Shown piece after piece: positions 28,179 through 37,118 of a stretch of DNA of 37,639 nucleotides (its first letter is position 1; every line of letters starts with the position of its first letter). The position numbers were made by a program, and so were the translations under genes. The notes beneath the pieces were generated by a model that was not told where the DNA came from, did no database searches, and saw only the letters and a program-made list of their open reading frames with translations. The stretch comes from Bradyrhizobium sp. Leo170. GTDB taxonomy: Bacteria > Pseudomonadota > Alphaproteobacteria > Rhizobiales > Xanthobacteraceae. The DNA lies in contig NZ_PSRR01000044.1 of assembly GCF_004296405.1 (NCBI RefSeq), forward strand, positions 1 through 37,639. The letters are read 5' to 3'.

Positions 28179-28946
28179 ATGCGTACGTTCCTCGTTGCTT
28201 TCACCGCCCTGACGCTGGCTTTTGCCGGCGCCGCACAGGCCAAAGTCGCCATCACCGTCGACAAGGATAACCAGCAGATGACCGTCGCGGTCGACGGCGT
28301 CGAGCGGTATCACTGGCCGGTCTCGACCGGCATCCCCTCCTACGAGACGCCGAACGGCAGCTTCCGCACTTTCCGCATGGAGGAAGACCATTACTCCAAG
28401 GAATTCGACGACGCGCCGATGCCGCACTCGATCTTCTTCACCAAGATCGGGCACGCGATCCACGGCACCGACTCCGTCAACCGCCTCGGCAGCCCCGCCT
28501 CCCATGGCTGCGTGCGATTGTCGCGCGAACATGCGGCCACGCTCTACGCGCTGGTGCAGGAGCAAGGCGTGCTCAACGCCACGGTAACGCTGACCGGCTC
28601 CTCGCAGGTGGCGCTCGCGCGCAATCCGAAGCGCGGCAATGCCGCTGTCGCCCGCCGCGCGCCGCAGCAGTACGACCAGCAATATGACGCTGCCGCCGGC
28701 GATCCTGTGATGATCACGCCGCAACAGCAGCAGCAATTGCCGCAGGCCCGAGCCGACGACGGATACATCTATCCGGCCGACGGCAGCTCCAACGCGCAGA
28801 TGTATCCGGCGCCGCGCAGCCGCCGCGTCTACGATACGCAGACCTACTATCGCCAGCCGCAGCAATATTCCGACCGCTACGCGCCGGCGCCGCAAGGCTA
28901 TTACTACCCGCCACGCCCGCGCGGGTTCTTCACGTCCCAGGATTGA
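28179..28946 (+). CDS. L,D-transpeptidase (YkuD domain) with Q/Y/P-rich tail
   Basis: A 255-residue protein from ATG 28179 (AAGG upstream); an ATG at 28152 would add ten residues before the signal peptide MRTFLVAFTALTLAFAGAAQA. The YkuD domain covers about residues 22-140. The catalytic motif is SPASHGCVRLS with Cys111 and His109, plus His95 in HAIHGTD. Such enzymes make 3-3 cross-links in peptidoglycan or attach proteins to it, in the periplasm. Residues about 160-255 form a low-complexity tail rich in Gln, Tyr, Pro and Asp (QQYDQQYD, TPQQQQQLPQ, QGYYYPPRP), probably flexible and not needed for catalysis. A strong terminator follows the gene. Confidence 0.9.
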   Translation: MRTFLVAFTALTLAFAGAAQAKVAITVDKDNQQMTVAVDGVERYHWPVSTGIPSYETPNGSFRTFRMEEDHYSKEFDDAPMPHSIFFTKIGHAIHGTDSVNRLGSPASHGCVRLSREHAATLYALVQEQGVLNATVTLTGSSQVALARNPKRGNAAVARRAPQQYDQQYDAAAGDPVMITPQQQQQLPQARADDGYIYPADGSSNAQMYPAPRSRRVYDTQTYYRQPQQYSDRYAPAPQGYYYPPRPRGFFTSQD

Positions 28947-28971
28947 CCAGCGCCGAGTTGGTCGAGACGTC

Positions 28972-29010
28972 AGAGCGGGATGGCTGCATCATCCCGCTCT
29001 TTATCTTTCT
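28972..29010 (+). terminator. rho-independent terminator
   Basis: AGAGCGGGATG, seven-base loop GCTGCAT, CATCCCGCTCT: a perfect 11-bp stem followed by TTATCTTTCT. It lies 26 bases after the L,D-transpeptidase stop. Confidence 0.9.
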
Positions 29011-29161
29011 GCGCCTAATTTCTTTTTGCGCCTAATTTTTGCCTGCGCACGATCTTCGCGCAAACTCCTCGCATTCCCCTGAAAGTCCGCTTTACGCCGA
29101 CGCCATCCTGCACGTCCGGATTCGTGCACGATCGCCATCAACACGCCTGCGTGAGCCCAAA

Positions 29162-29189
29162 TTGACAACGCCCGCCGTGTCCGTATTGT
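29162..29189 (+). promoter_or_regulatory. sigma-70-like promoter before the acyl carrier protein gene
   Basis: A consensus -35 TTGACA (29162-29167), a 16-base spacer and TATTGT (29184-29189, 4 of 6 to the -10 consensus). It ends 25 bases before the ACP start at 29215 and follows the L,D-transpeptidase terminator, a sensible place. Confidence 0.5.
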
Positions 29190-29214
29190 GTCTAGTTGTT
29201 TCGCTGGATTTCCC

Positions 29215-29469
29215 ATGACACAAGAAGAAATATCCGGTTTTTGCGTTGCTTCGCTCGCTAAAGTGCTGCGGATCGCGAAGGACCGGGTCAAGACCGATAC
29301 CAAATTCAACCGACTCGGGCTCGATTCGGCGATGGTCGTCTATGTCATGATGGAACTCGAGGAGAAGCTCGACCTCGAGCTTTCGACCGACGACTTCTAC
29401 GACTATCCGACCGTCGACGCGCTGTCGCGTTACCTCGCTGAAAAGCTCGTGGCCCGCTCCGCTGCCTGA
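29215..29469 (+). CDS. acyl carrier protein
   Basis: An 84-residue carrier protein from ATG 29215 (weak ribosome site, GGA). It has the four-helix carrier pattern MTQEEISGFCVASLAKVLRI, then KFNRLGLDSAMVVYVMMELEEKLDLEL with Ser38 in LGLDSAM as the site for the 4'-phosphopantetheine arm, and TDDFYDYPTVDALSRYLAEKL. The sequence is closer to stand-alone PKS/NRPS-type carriers than to the fatty-acid synthase AcpP. It precedes a fatty acyl-AMP ligase by 31 bases, which would load it with a fatty acid. The likely taker of the acyl group is the MBOAT protein encoded convergently at 32337-33719; that link is inference. Confidence 0.92.
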   Translation: MTQEEISGFCVASLAKVLRIAKDRVKTDTKFNRLGLDSAMVVYVMMELEEKLDLELSTDDFYDYPTVDALSRYLAEKLVARSAA

Positions 29470-29500
29470 TCCTCACTACCGCCGGATATCATTGGCCAAG

Positions 29501-31222
29501 ATGGAGACGTTTTCCTCGCTGGTGGCGCTGCTGGCAAAGCGGGCGGAAACGCAGCCCGATGCGCGCGCCTACATTTTCCTCTCCGACCGCGGGGCGGAGG
29601 AAGCCGTCCTCACCTTTCGCGAGTTGCATGACGCCGCCCGCGCGCTGGCGGCGCGGCTTGGCGAAGTCACCCGGCCCGGCGATCGCGCGATGCTGGTGTT
29701 TCCGCCGGGGCTCGAATTCGTCGTCGCCTTCTTCGGCTGCCTGATCGCGCGCGTGATCGCGGTGCCGATGATGATGCCGCGGCGGCAGAGTGCGCGCGAC
29801 TCCAGCGCCGCGATCATGGCCAATTGCGAACCTGCGATCGCGCTCACCAGTTCGGCCTTCGCCATCCGCGGCGATCTGCAGGAGCGATTTTCGCGCGAAG
29901 GCCTGCAGTGGCTGGCCGTCGATCTCGATACGACGCCAGCGCAGCCCGCAGCCGATCTGCCGCTTCCAGCGCGAGAGGATATCGCCTTCCTGCAATACAC
30001 CTCGGGCTCGACGTCCGAGCCCAAGGGCGTCGCCGTCAGCCACGGCAACCTGCTCGCCAATCTGGAGATGATCCGCATCTCGCTCGGCAACACCGAGCGG
30101 TCGACCTATGTCAATTGGGTGCCGCTCTACCACGACATGGGGCTAATCCTGAACACGCTGGAGGCGCTCTATGTCGGTGCGCTCTGCGTGCTGATGGCGC
30201 CGAACGCCTTCACCCAGCGCCCGCTCAACTGGCTGCGCGCGATCAGCGATTATCGCGCCGAGGTCGCCTGCTGCCCGAATTTCGGCTACGACCTCTGCGT
30301 CAGCCGCTATCGCGCCGACCAGATGCAGGGCGTCGATCTCTCGTCCTGGAAGATTGCGCTCAACGGCGCCGAGCCGGTGCATGCCGAGACGATCAAGCAA
30401 TTCATCGAGACCTTCGCCGCTCACGGCTTCGATCCTCGCGCCACCTTTCCGGCCTATGGCATGGCGGAAGCGACACTGCTGATCTCCGGCGGCAGCCGCG
30501 GCGCCGGCCATGTGACGCGGGATGTCAGCCGCGCCGCGCTGCAGGCGCATCGGGCCGAAGCGCCGGCTGATACGGCGGACAGTCAGACGCTGGTCGGCTG
30601 CGGCCGCGCGCTCGAAGGCGAGCGGATCGCGATCGTCGATCCCGACACCTGCGCGGGGCTGCCCATCGACCAGGTCGGCGAGGTCTGGGTGAACGGTGCC
30701 AATGTCGCGAGCGCCTATTGGAAGAATCCGGAAGCGACCCGGGCCGGCCTGCACGCGCGCATCGCGGGCGATGACGACAGCGCGAGCTGGCTGCGCACCG
30801 GCGACCTCGGCTTCCTTGATCGGACGGGTGAGCTCTTCATCACCGGACGGATCAAGGACCTGATCATCGTCAGGGGCATCAATCACTATCCGCAGGATAT
30901 CGAGCGCACGGTGCAGGCGGCGCACACCGCGCTGCGGGCCAATTGCGGCGCGGCGTTCTCCGTCGGCGACGAGCACAGCGATGAAACGCTGGTTGTCGTG
31001 CAGGAGGTCGAGCGCACCGAGCGCAACAGGATCGACGGCGCCGAAATGAAGGGCCTGATCCGCGAGCACGTCACCGACCAGCACGAATTGTTCGCACGCC
31101 ATATCGTGCTGATCCGGCCGGGCACGCTGCCGAAGACCACCAGCGGGAAGATCCAGCGCAGCCTGGCGCGCCGGCTGTGGTCCGAAGGCCGGTTCGAGGA
31201 TCTCGCCGCGGACGCGGATTGA
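29501..31222 (+). CDS. fatty acyl-AMP ligase (FAAL-like adenylating enzyme)
   Basis: A 573-residue ANL-superfamily enzyme from ATG 29501 (a TTG nine bases earlier is possible). The P-loop is YTSGSTSEPKGVAVSHGN (residues 166-183). PLYHDMGLI, FPAYGMAEATLLISGG and GELFITGRIKDLIIVRGINHYPQDIE are the FAAL-type versions of the core motifs, and the C-terminal catalytic lysine is in KTTSGKIQRSLARR. FAALs make acyl-AMP from a fatty acid and ATP and pass it to a carrier protein, not to CoA. The ACP gene directly upstream is the obvious partner. In known cases the acyl-ACP starts a lipopeptide or polyketide, but no synthase is nearby; instead a membrane acyltransferase is encoded next to it. A palindromic repeat follows the gene. 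Confidence 0.9.
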   Translation: METFSSLVALLAKRAETQPDARAYIFLSDRGAEEAVLTFRELHDAARALAARLGEVTRPGDRAMLVFPPGLEFVVAFFGCLIARVIAVPMMMPRRQSARDSSAAIMANCEPAIALTSSAFAIRGDLQERFSREGLQWLAVDLDTTPAQPAADLPLPAREDIAFLQYTSGSTSEPKGVAVSHGNLLANLEMIRISLGNTERSTYVNWVPLYHDMGLILNTLEALYVGALCVLMAPNAFTQRPLNWLRAISDYRAEVACCPNFGYDLCVSRYRADQMQGVDLSSWKIALNGAEPVHAETIKQFIETFAAHGFDPRATFPAYGMAEATLLISGGSRGAGHVTRDVSRAALQAHRAEAPADTADSQTLVGCGRALEGERIAIVDPDTCAGLPIDQVGEVWVNGANVASAYWKNPEATRAGLHARIAGDDDSASWLRTGDLGFLDRTGELFITGRIKDLIIVRGINHYPQDIERTVQAAHTALRANCGAAFSVGDEHSDETLVVVQEVERTERNRIDGAEMKGLIREHVTDQHELFARHIVLIRPGTLPKTTSGKIQRSLARRLWSEGRFEDLAADAD

Positions 31223-31234
31223 CTCGCTCTTGCG

Positions 31235-31340
31235 GTCATCGTCCGGCTTGACCGGACGATCCAGTATTCCAGAGGCAGTAGTGCTTGAGTCGAGAGGCCG
31301 CCGGTTACTGGATGCCCCCGCCTTCGCGGGGCATGACAGG
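31235..31340. repeat. palindromic repeat between convergent FAAL and SGNH-type genes
   Basis: It contains ATCGTCCGG/CCGGACGAT (31238-31246, 31252-31260) and CCCCGC/GCGGGG (31316-31321, 31326-31331), with CCAGTA and TACTGG between them able to pair. Located between two convergent stops (31222 and 31352), it could serve as a bidirectional terminator. Similar elements are frequent in Bradyrhizobium as I remember. Confidence 0.75.
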
Positions 31341-31351
31341 GAGAACGATCA

Positions 31352-32362
31352 TCAGAAGTCGATCTTCGCCGCCTCGCCATCGCGGATGCTGGCGGCGATG
31401 CCTTCCATGATCTTGGTCGCGATGCTCGGGCGGTAGTGGATGAAATCCGCAAAATTCGCACGGTCGCGGGTCAGCGCGTTGTCGATGCGATAGTTGATGA
31501 AATTGCTGTTCGGCCGGCCGGCCACGACACGCTTCAGAGCCGCGTTACACGCCTCACGGTCCGCGGCGGCGGGCGTGCCGGGCTGCGGCATCTTGCTTTG
31601 CAGGGTCGGCGGCACGACGATGACGACACTGGTCTCGGCTGGAAGCCTCTTGACCAGCGCATCGAGCCGCGCGACGTCGGGAAGCGTCTCGCGCTCCGCG
31701 ATGGTGGCCGCAGGCAGCGGATCGCGTGGCGGGCTGATTTCGCGGAAGGTGCCGGGCAGCCAGATGTCCTCGTAGCTGAAGAAGCCGGTGGGATCCCTGC
31801 GATGGTGCCAGCCGAGGCCGATCGAGAAACGTTGGAACGTGTGCTCGATCGTGGTCCAGGACAGCAGGTGCGTCGCGTAGACGAGCGGGCTTTCGCTGTA
31901 GAGCCAATCGGGGAAGGTGCCCGGCGGCGATTGGATGGGGACGTGATGGCACCACCAGGGATCGACGACGAACACAAATGCGCCCACCCGCTTGTGATGC
32001 TTCAGGAAAAAATCGACCAGCATGAGCTGCTCGTGCGGATTGGCGCCGGTCATGTAGAGCTGCACGAAGCGCAGGCCGGTCGCCTTTGACAGCTCCGTCG
32101 GTTCAAGCATCTGCGCGGTCGAATTGCCGATGATGGCGGAATCGAAATTGGGATCGCGCGCGCGGCTGGCCGCCGAGGTGAGCGTGTTGCGATCGTTGAC
32201 GCCATCGATGCCGAGCACGCCGAACCTTCCGCTGTCATAGGGGTCGACCAGGATCATCAGCGCGTAGAGCAGCACCAAGCCGCCAACGAGCGTGCCGACG
32301 CAGTTGGCCAGGCAGCGGCCCCATTCGGGCGACGTGTCAGAACTGGTAGTAAGCGAAGCCAC
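31352..32362 (-). CDS. DltD/AlgJ-like SGNH-type protein, MBOAT partner
   Basis: A 336-residue protein with one N-terminal membrane segment (about residues 21-40) and the rest probably periplasmic. A nucleophile motif IIGNSTAQML places Ser81 where GDSL/SGNH and DltD/AlgJ/AlgX enzymes have it, and near the end DFIHYRPSIATKI gives Asp306 and His309, the DxxH acid-base pair. VVDPWWCHH is a further conserved-looking block. Such proteins work with an MBOAT protein to place acyl groups on an extracytoplasmic polymer. The start ATG 32362 overlaps the MBOAT gene by 26 bases, so the two are translationally linked. Substrate polymer is unknown. Confidence 0.82.
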   Translation of the reverse strand: MASLTTSSDTSPEWGRCLANCVGTLVGGLVLLYALMILVDPYDSGRFGVLGIDGVNDRNTLTSAASRARDPNFDSAIIGNSTAQMLEPTELSKATGLRFVQLYMTGANPHEQLMLVDFFLKHHKRVGAFVFVVDPWWCHHVPIQSPPGTFPDWLYSESPLVYATHLLSWTTIEHTFQRFSIGLGWHHRRDPTGFFSYEDIWLPGTFREISPPRDPLPAATIAERETLPDVARLDALVKRLPAETSVVIVVPPTLQSKMPQPGTPAAADREACNAALKRVVAGRPNSNFINYRIDNALTRDRANFADFIHYRPSIATKIMEGIAASIRDGEAAKIDF

Positions 32363-33719
32363 GAACGTTCCCTTCTCCGAGCACGATCAGGATGGCGAGC
32401 AGGCCGAGGCCGGCCACCGCGCCAAGCCAGGGGCGCGGCCGCTGCATCACGCGTTCGACGATGTCCTGGGTTGCCGGCAGCAGGAACGCCATCAGCGGAA
32501 CGACCACGAGCGGCCACAGATGCTTGCCCTCCGACAGATTGGGCGGCACGGCGAGGCCGTGGAAGATGTTCAACGCTGCATCCAGCGTGCCGGCGCGGAA
32601 GAACACGCCGGTCAGCAGCACGAAAATCACCGTCAGCGCCCATCCGACGAGCGCAGGCAGCCGCGGCCCGTAGCGGCGCCACAGCGAGCAGACGACCAGC
32701 GCCAGGCCATGCTGCGTGCCCCACAGCACGAAGGTCCAGCTCGCGCCATGCCAGAGGCCGCACAGCGCCATGGTCAGCACCATCACAGCGAAATATTGCA
32801 GCTGGTAGAAGCGCCGCGGCACCATGCGCTTGTTGGCGAGCGGAAAGAACAGGTATTCGCGCAGGAACGTCATCAAGGTGATGTGCCAGCGCTGCCAGAA
32901 ATCCTGGATGCTGGTGGAACGGAACGGCGCATCGAAATTGTACGGCAGCTTGACGCCGAACAGCAGGCCGAGCCCGACCGCGATGTCGGAATAGCCGGCG
33001 AAGTCGTAGAGGATCTGGATGGCGAAGGCGAGCGCCAGCCAGGCGTCGCCATTGCTCACCGGCCCTTCAAGCGCCCGCGCATAGATCGGATCGATCAGCC
33101 GCGCGATGCGGTCGCCGAGCAGGATCTTTTCGACGAGCCCGATCAGGATGAAGGCGATGCCGATGCAGAACTCGCGCTGCCAGCCGGGCGCATAGACCTT
33201 CTTGCCGAACTGCTCCATCACCTGCGACCAGCGCACCAGCGGTCCGGCGAGCGCCTGCGGGAAGAAGGAAATGTAGAGCGCGTAGCGGTTCAGCGAATAG
33301 GTCGGCGCCTTTCCCTTGCGCAGATCGACCAGATACATGATGTGGTGGAAGGTGAAGAAGGAGATGCCGAGCGGCAGCACGATGTCGAGCACCGGCATCG
33401 GCCGGCCCAGCGCAAGGCCGATATTGTAGGCGAGGAAGTTGGCGTATTTGAACCAGCCGAGGACGGCGAGATTGGCGACGATTGCGGCGGTGACGATCCA
33501 CGACATCTTGGTCCTGGCATACGTCATCGCCGCGAACCAGTTGATCAGGATCGACAGGATCAGGAGCAGGACGAAGGGCGGATTGCCGTAGGCGTAGAAG
33601 ACCAGCGACATCGCGACCAGCGTCCAGATCCGCCACTGCGGATGCGGATCGACCAATCGATAGATCAGGATTGCCGCCGGCAGGAAGCCCAGCAGGAAGG
33701 GGTAGTCGTTGAACAGCAT
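32337..33719 (-). CDS. MBOAT family membrane O-acyltransferase (AlgI/DltB-like)
   Basis: A 460-residue polytopic protein with about 11 hydrophobic segments. It begins MLFNDYPFLLGFLPAAI, a standard AlgI-type opening. Family motifs: LPLGISFFTFHHIMYLVD, YDFAGYSDIAVGLGLLFG, FWQRWHITL with His279 and ALCGLWHGASW with the catalytic His324. MBOAT proteins of this group (AlgI, DltB, PatA) take an acyl group from a cytoplasmic donor and pass it through the membrane. DltB uses a carrier protein (DltC) as donor; the ACP/FAAL pair convergent with this gene could play the same part here. It overlaps the SGNH-type gene by 26 bases. The gene starts at ATG 33719. Confidence 0.92.
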   Translation of the reverse strand: MLFNDYPFLLGFLPAAILIYRLVDPHPQWRIWTLVAMSLVFYAYGNPPFVLLLILSILINWFAAMTYARTKMSWIVTAAIVANLAVLGWFKYANFLAYNIGLALGRPMPVLDIVLPLGISFFTFHHIMYLVDLRKGKAPTYSLNRYALYISFFPQALAGPLVRWSQVMEQFGKKVYAPGWQREFCIGIAFILIGLVEKILLGDRIARLIDPIYARALEGPVSNGDAWLALAFAIQILYDFAGYSDIAVGLGLLFGVKLPYNFDAPFRSTSIQDFWQRWHITLMTFLREYLFFPLANKRMVPRRFYQLQYFAVMVLTMALCGLWHGASWTFVLWGTQHGLALVVCSLWRRYGPRLPALVGWALTVIFVLLTGVFFRAGTLDAALNIFHGLAVPPNLSEGKHLWPLVVVPLMAFLLPATQDIVERVMQRPRPWLGAVAGLGLLAILIVLGEGNVRGFAYYQF

Positions 33720-33777
33720 CAGCCGGCGATCTCAGGCATGACCCGGGTTACTCACCTTATCCGCCGGAAGCCGACGA

Positions 33778-34728
33778 CTATCCGTGCTCAAGCTCGGCCA
33801 GTTCGGGCGCCGGCTCGTGCAGCCGGCGCAGCGCGATCTTCTCCGCACTCGGCACCTTGACATTCCAGGCCAGTCCCAGCGCGGCGAGCAATCGGATGAA
33901 GAGATAGCCCGGATCGAATTCGAACCATCGCAACCCGAACGCCGCCGAATAAGGGAAGGCATGGTGATTGTTGTGCCACCCCTCGCCCCACGCCAACCAT
34001 GCCATTACGCCGAGATTGCGGCTGTTGTCACCCCTGGTGCGGTAGGGACGTGCGCCGAATGTGTGCATGACGGAGTTGATCGCCGACATCGCCTGTTCGA
34101 CCGCGAACATGCGCACCACGCCGCCCCAGAGGAACCCGGCCACCGCGCCCCACAGGCTGCCAGCGACCAGCCCACCAATGGCGGTCGGGATCAACAGCCC
34201 CAGCAGCACCCAGACGTAATAATAGCTATTGACCCGGACCAGCGTCGGCTGCGCCATCAGGTCCGGAACGTAGTGGGCGACGTTCGGATAATCATGCTCG
34301 ATCATCCAGGTCAAATGCGCATGCAGGAAGCCGCGCAGGCGGCTGAGGAAGCTCTCGCCATGCAGATTGGGCGAATGCAGGTCGCCCTCGTGATCGCTGA
34401 CCTCATGGTGGCGACGATGCATGGCGGCCCAGGATACCATCGGCCCCCGCCCGGCCATCGAGCCCATGATGATCAGCATCGCGCTCACCGCCGTGCCGGT
34501 CGCGAAGGCGCGGTGCGTGAACAACCGGTGATAGCCGACGGTGAGGCCGAGGCCCGTGACCAGCCACATCCCAAAAAACAGGCTGATTTCGAGCGCCCCG
34601 ATGGGGCGGTAGAACAAGGCCGCAACCGCGATCAATGTCCCGATGAATGGCAAAACATCAAACAGGATGAAATGCCGCCGCTGCAATCGATGAAAATGCC
34701 GGCTCCGGATAATCCGATGGTCGCGCAT
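33778..34728 (-). CDS. acyl-CoA desaturase-like membrane di-iron protein
   Basis: A 316-residue protein from ATG 34728 (MRDHRIIRSRHFHRLQRRHF). The three histidine boxes of delta-9-type desaturases are visible: GYHRLFTHRAF, MHRRHHEVSDHEGD and EGWHNNHHAFP. Four membrane segments surround them. The enzyme would place a double bond in an acyl chain (CoA or lipid linked) at the cytoplasmic face of the inner membrane, using O2 and an electron donor not encoded here. An alternative GTG start at 34857 overlaps the upstream stop (TAGTG) but adds 43 residues (QHPPPAFAVWRHN) that do not look like the family. It is 58 bases upstream of the MBOAT gene on the same strand and may supply or alter its acyl groups. 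Confidence 0.9.
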   Translation of the reverse strand: MRDHRIIRSRHFHRLQRRHFILFDVLPFIGTLIAVAALFYRPIGALEISLFFGMWLVTGLGLTVGYHRLFTHRAFATGTAVSAMLIIMGSMAGRGPMVSWAAMHRRHHEVSDHEGDLHSPNLHGESFLSRLRGFLHAHLTWMIEHDYPNVAHYVPDLMAQPTLVRVNSYYYVWVLLGLLIPTAIGGLVAGSLWGAVAGFLWGGVVRMFAVEQAMSAINSVMHTFGARPYRTRGDNSRNLGVMAWLAWGEGWHNNHHAFPYSAAFGLRWFEFDPGYLFIRLLAALGLAWNVKVPSAEKIALRRLHEPAPELAELEHG

Positions 34729-34856
34729 GACTAATGGAACAATTGGGAAACAAGTTCCATCAGTATAGAGTCCGCCCCCGTGCCGCAACCGTTGCGGCGG
34801 GTTATGGCGCCAAACCGCGAACGCGGGCGGCGGGTGTTGCAAAAATATCGAGCTCA

Positions 34857-37118
34857 CTACTCGCCGTCGCGCAATCGCCGGTAAACCGCGCCCAGGATGT
34901 TGGAATAATCGTCGGTCCAGACCTGCTGCTTTTCATCGGCCTCGGTCTCGCTCCACTCGTCGGACGAGGCGAGCTTGCCGACATCGTCCTCCTCGCGTGC
35001 GGAGATTACCACCGAGGTCGAGAAAATGTATTCGCTGTCGCGGCCGGAATCCTCGCTGTAGACCCAGCTCTTGAGGTCGTTGGCTTCGGCAATGCCGACC
35101 ACGACGCTGGAAAGCTCGAGGTGGCGGTTGGAGACATGCATCACCACCGCGCCCTGTGGCGCCAACTTCGCCTTGTAAATCGCCATCGCCTCCTCCGTCG
35201 CCAGATGGATCGGGATCGCGTCGGATGAATAGGCATCGACGATGATGAGGTCGTAGATGCCATCCGGCTCGCGGGCGAAGGTGAGCCTGGCATCGCCGAT
35301 CACCGGCTTCAGATCGGGGGCGCAATTCTGGATGTAGGTGAAATACTTCGGATCGCGCGCGGTATCGACCATGGTCTGGTCGATCTCGAAGAACTTCCAT
35401 TGCTCGCCCGGCTCCGCGGCGCAAGTGAGCGTGCCCGAGCCGAGCCCGATCACGGCGACCCTGAGCGGAGCGCCCTTGCGCTCGCGCATCGCCGTGATCG
35501 CCTGCCCGATACCGCCGTCCTTGTGATAATAGGTGATGGGTTCGGGCCGCCCGGTTGCCGGCGTGCCGTCGTCATTCTTGAATCGCTCGGCGCCGTGAAT
35601 GGTGGTGCCATGCATCAGCACGTGATACTGGCCGTTCGGCGTCACCACGATCTTGTGCACGCCGAAGAAGCTGCGCACGGTTTCGACCCGCCCTTCATCG
35701 GAGGGGTAAGCGCGCAACAGCAGCAGCGCGACCACGACGGTGGCGAAGATCTTCCAACGGTTGGCGTTGAGCGCGAGCGCCAGCAGCGCCGAGAGCACGC
35801 CGACCGTGCCGATCACCCAGGCGCGCCGGTCGTCGAACCAGTTGAACAGCGTCCCGGTTGAATAGGACGGCGCGATCAGCGCCACGGCGAGCACGGCAAG
35901 GAACGGCCAGTACCAGGCGCTCCAGCGCGGCAACCGCTCGTCCCCGCGGGCCGGCCGGCACAGCGCGGCGAGCGACAGCAGGATCGGGTATTCGGCCACC
36001 CAGGAGAAGGTGAAGGGCGCGATCAGGCCTGCGAACAGGCCACCGACCATGCCGCCGAACGACAGCGCCACGTAGAAGCCGGTAAGGTATTTTGCCGCCG
36101 GCCGGGTCCGCGCCAATTCGCCGTGACAAGCCATCGCGATGATGAAGAAGCAGAGCTGATGACCGCCGAGCGTCAGCAGCAGATTCTGTTCGCCACCGAC
36201 CGCAAGCAGGATGACGACGCCCGCGATCGCGAGCGGCTGCAGCATCAGCATCCATTTGTGTGGAAACAGCGGGCGCGACTGGAACACCAGCACCCAGGTC
36301 AAGAGGTAAAGCGACAGCGGCAAGACCCAGAGCAGCGGCGCTGCGGCGACGTCGGTCGAGATATGCGCGGTCACCGCGATCAGAAGGCCCGAGGGCACAG
36401 CGGCCAGGAAGATCCAGCGCAAGCGCAGCAGCCAGGAGGGCGCGGGCGCATCGGCATCATCGGCCGGCAAATTCAGCGCTGCCGCGCTCGCAGGCGAACG
36501 CAACAGCAACACGCCGCAGCTCGCGATCAGCAGGATCAACAGGCCATAGCCACCGGTCCAGATCAGGTTCTGCGTGCGCAGCGTGAACATCGGCTCCAGC
36601 AGCACCGGATAGGACAACAGCGCGAGGAAGCTGCCGATGTTCGAGGATGCGTAGAGGAAGTACGGATCGGGACCGTTGGGATGGCCGGTGCGCACGAACC
36701 AGGCCTGCAGCAGCGGGTTGTTGGCAGCGAGCGCGAAGAACGGCAGGCCGATCGAGACCGCGAACAGGCCGAGCAACCAGAACGCGTAACCTGATGTCGG
36801 CGGATCACCCCAGCCGCTCCGGATCGCAAGCGGCAGCGTCAGCACGGCCGCGACCAAAAGCAGCAGATGCACCGCGACCGGAGCGGCGCGGTTGTTCATC
36901 TTCATCAGGTAATGCGCGTAGGCGTAGCCCGCGAGCAGCAGCGACTGGAAGAACACCATCGCCACCGACCACACCGCCGGCGAGCCGCCGAGCCGCGGCA
37001 GCACCATCTTGGTGAACAGCGGCTGCACCGAGAACAACAGGAGCGCACTGACGAAGATCGCGGTGGTGTAGACGATCAATACCAGCCGGTTTCGCGCGGC
37101 GGACGGCTTAGAAATCAT
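34857..37118 (-). CDS. fused membrane protein / spermidine synthase-like protein
   Basis: A 753-residue protein. Residues about 10-460 hold a dozen or more membrane segments (start LVLIVYTTAIFVSALLLFSVQP, with LFTKMVLPRLGGSPAVW after). Residues about 480-740 form a class I SAM-dependent, spermidine-synthase-like domain: GQYHVLMHGTTIHGAE, LRVAVIGLGSGTL, FFEIDQTMVDTAR and IVDAYSSDAIPIHLATEEA. The family is often called fused MFS/spermidine synthase, but true polyamine synthesis has not been shown for most members, and substrate-site residues of spermidine synthase should not be assumed. ATG 37118 has GGAG upstream. It is the first gene of a same-strand set with the desaturase, MBOAT and SGNH-type genes, though spacing to the desaturase (128 bases) allows a separate promoter. 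Confidence 0.88.
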   Translation of the reverse strand: MISKPSAARNRLVLIVYTTAIFVSALLLFSVQPLFTKMVLPRLGGSPAVWSVAMVFFQSLLLAGYAYAHYLMKMNNRAAPVAVHLLLLVAAVLTLPLAIRSGWGDPPTSGYAFWLLGLFAVSIGLPFFALAANNPLLQAWFVRTGHPNGPDPYFLYASSNIGSFLALLSYPVLLEPMFTLRTQNLIWTGGYGLLILLIASCGVLLLRSPASAAALNLPADDADAPAPSWLLRLRWIFLAAVPSGLLIAVTAHISTDVAAAPLLWVLPLSLYLLTWVLVFQSRPLFPHKWMLMLQPLAIAGVVILLAVGGEQNLLLTLGGHQLCFFIIAMACHGELARTRPAAKYLTGFYVALSFGGMVGGLFAGLIAPFTFSWVAEYPILLSLAALCRPARGDERLPRWSAWYWPFLAVLAVALIAPSYSTGTLFNWFDDRRAWVIGTVGVLSALLALALNANRWKIFATVVVALLLLRAYPSDEGRVETVRSFFGVHKIVVTPNGQYHVLMHGTTIHGAERFKNDDGTPATGRPEPITYYHKDGGIGQAITAMRERKGAPLRVAVIGLGSGTLTCAAEPGEQWKFFEIDQTMVDTARDPKYFTYIQNCAPDLKPVIGDARLTFAREPDGIYDLIIVDAYSSDAIPIHLATEEAMAIYKAKLAPQGAVVMHVSNRHLELSSVVVGIAEANDLKSWVYSEDSGRDSEYIFSTSVVISAREEDDVGKLASSDEWSETEADEKQQVWTDDYSNILGAVYRRLRDGE

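Noticed and set aside
32292..33860. 522-codon plus-strand frame opposite the MBOAT gene
   Set aside because: Same kind of antisense shadow; the MBOAT frame shows all catalytic motifs.
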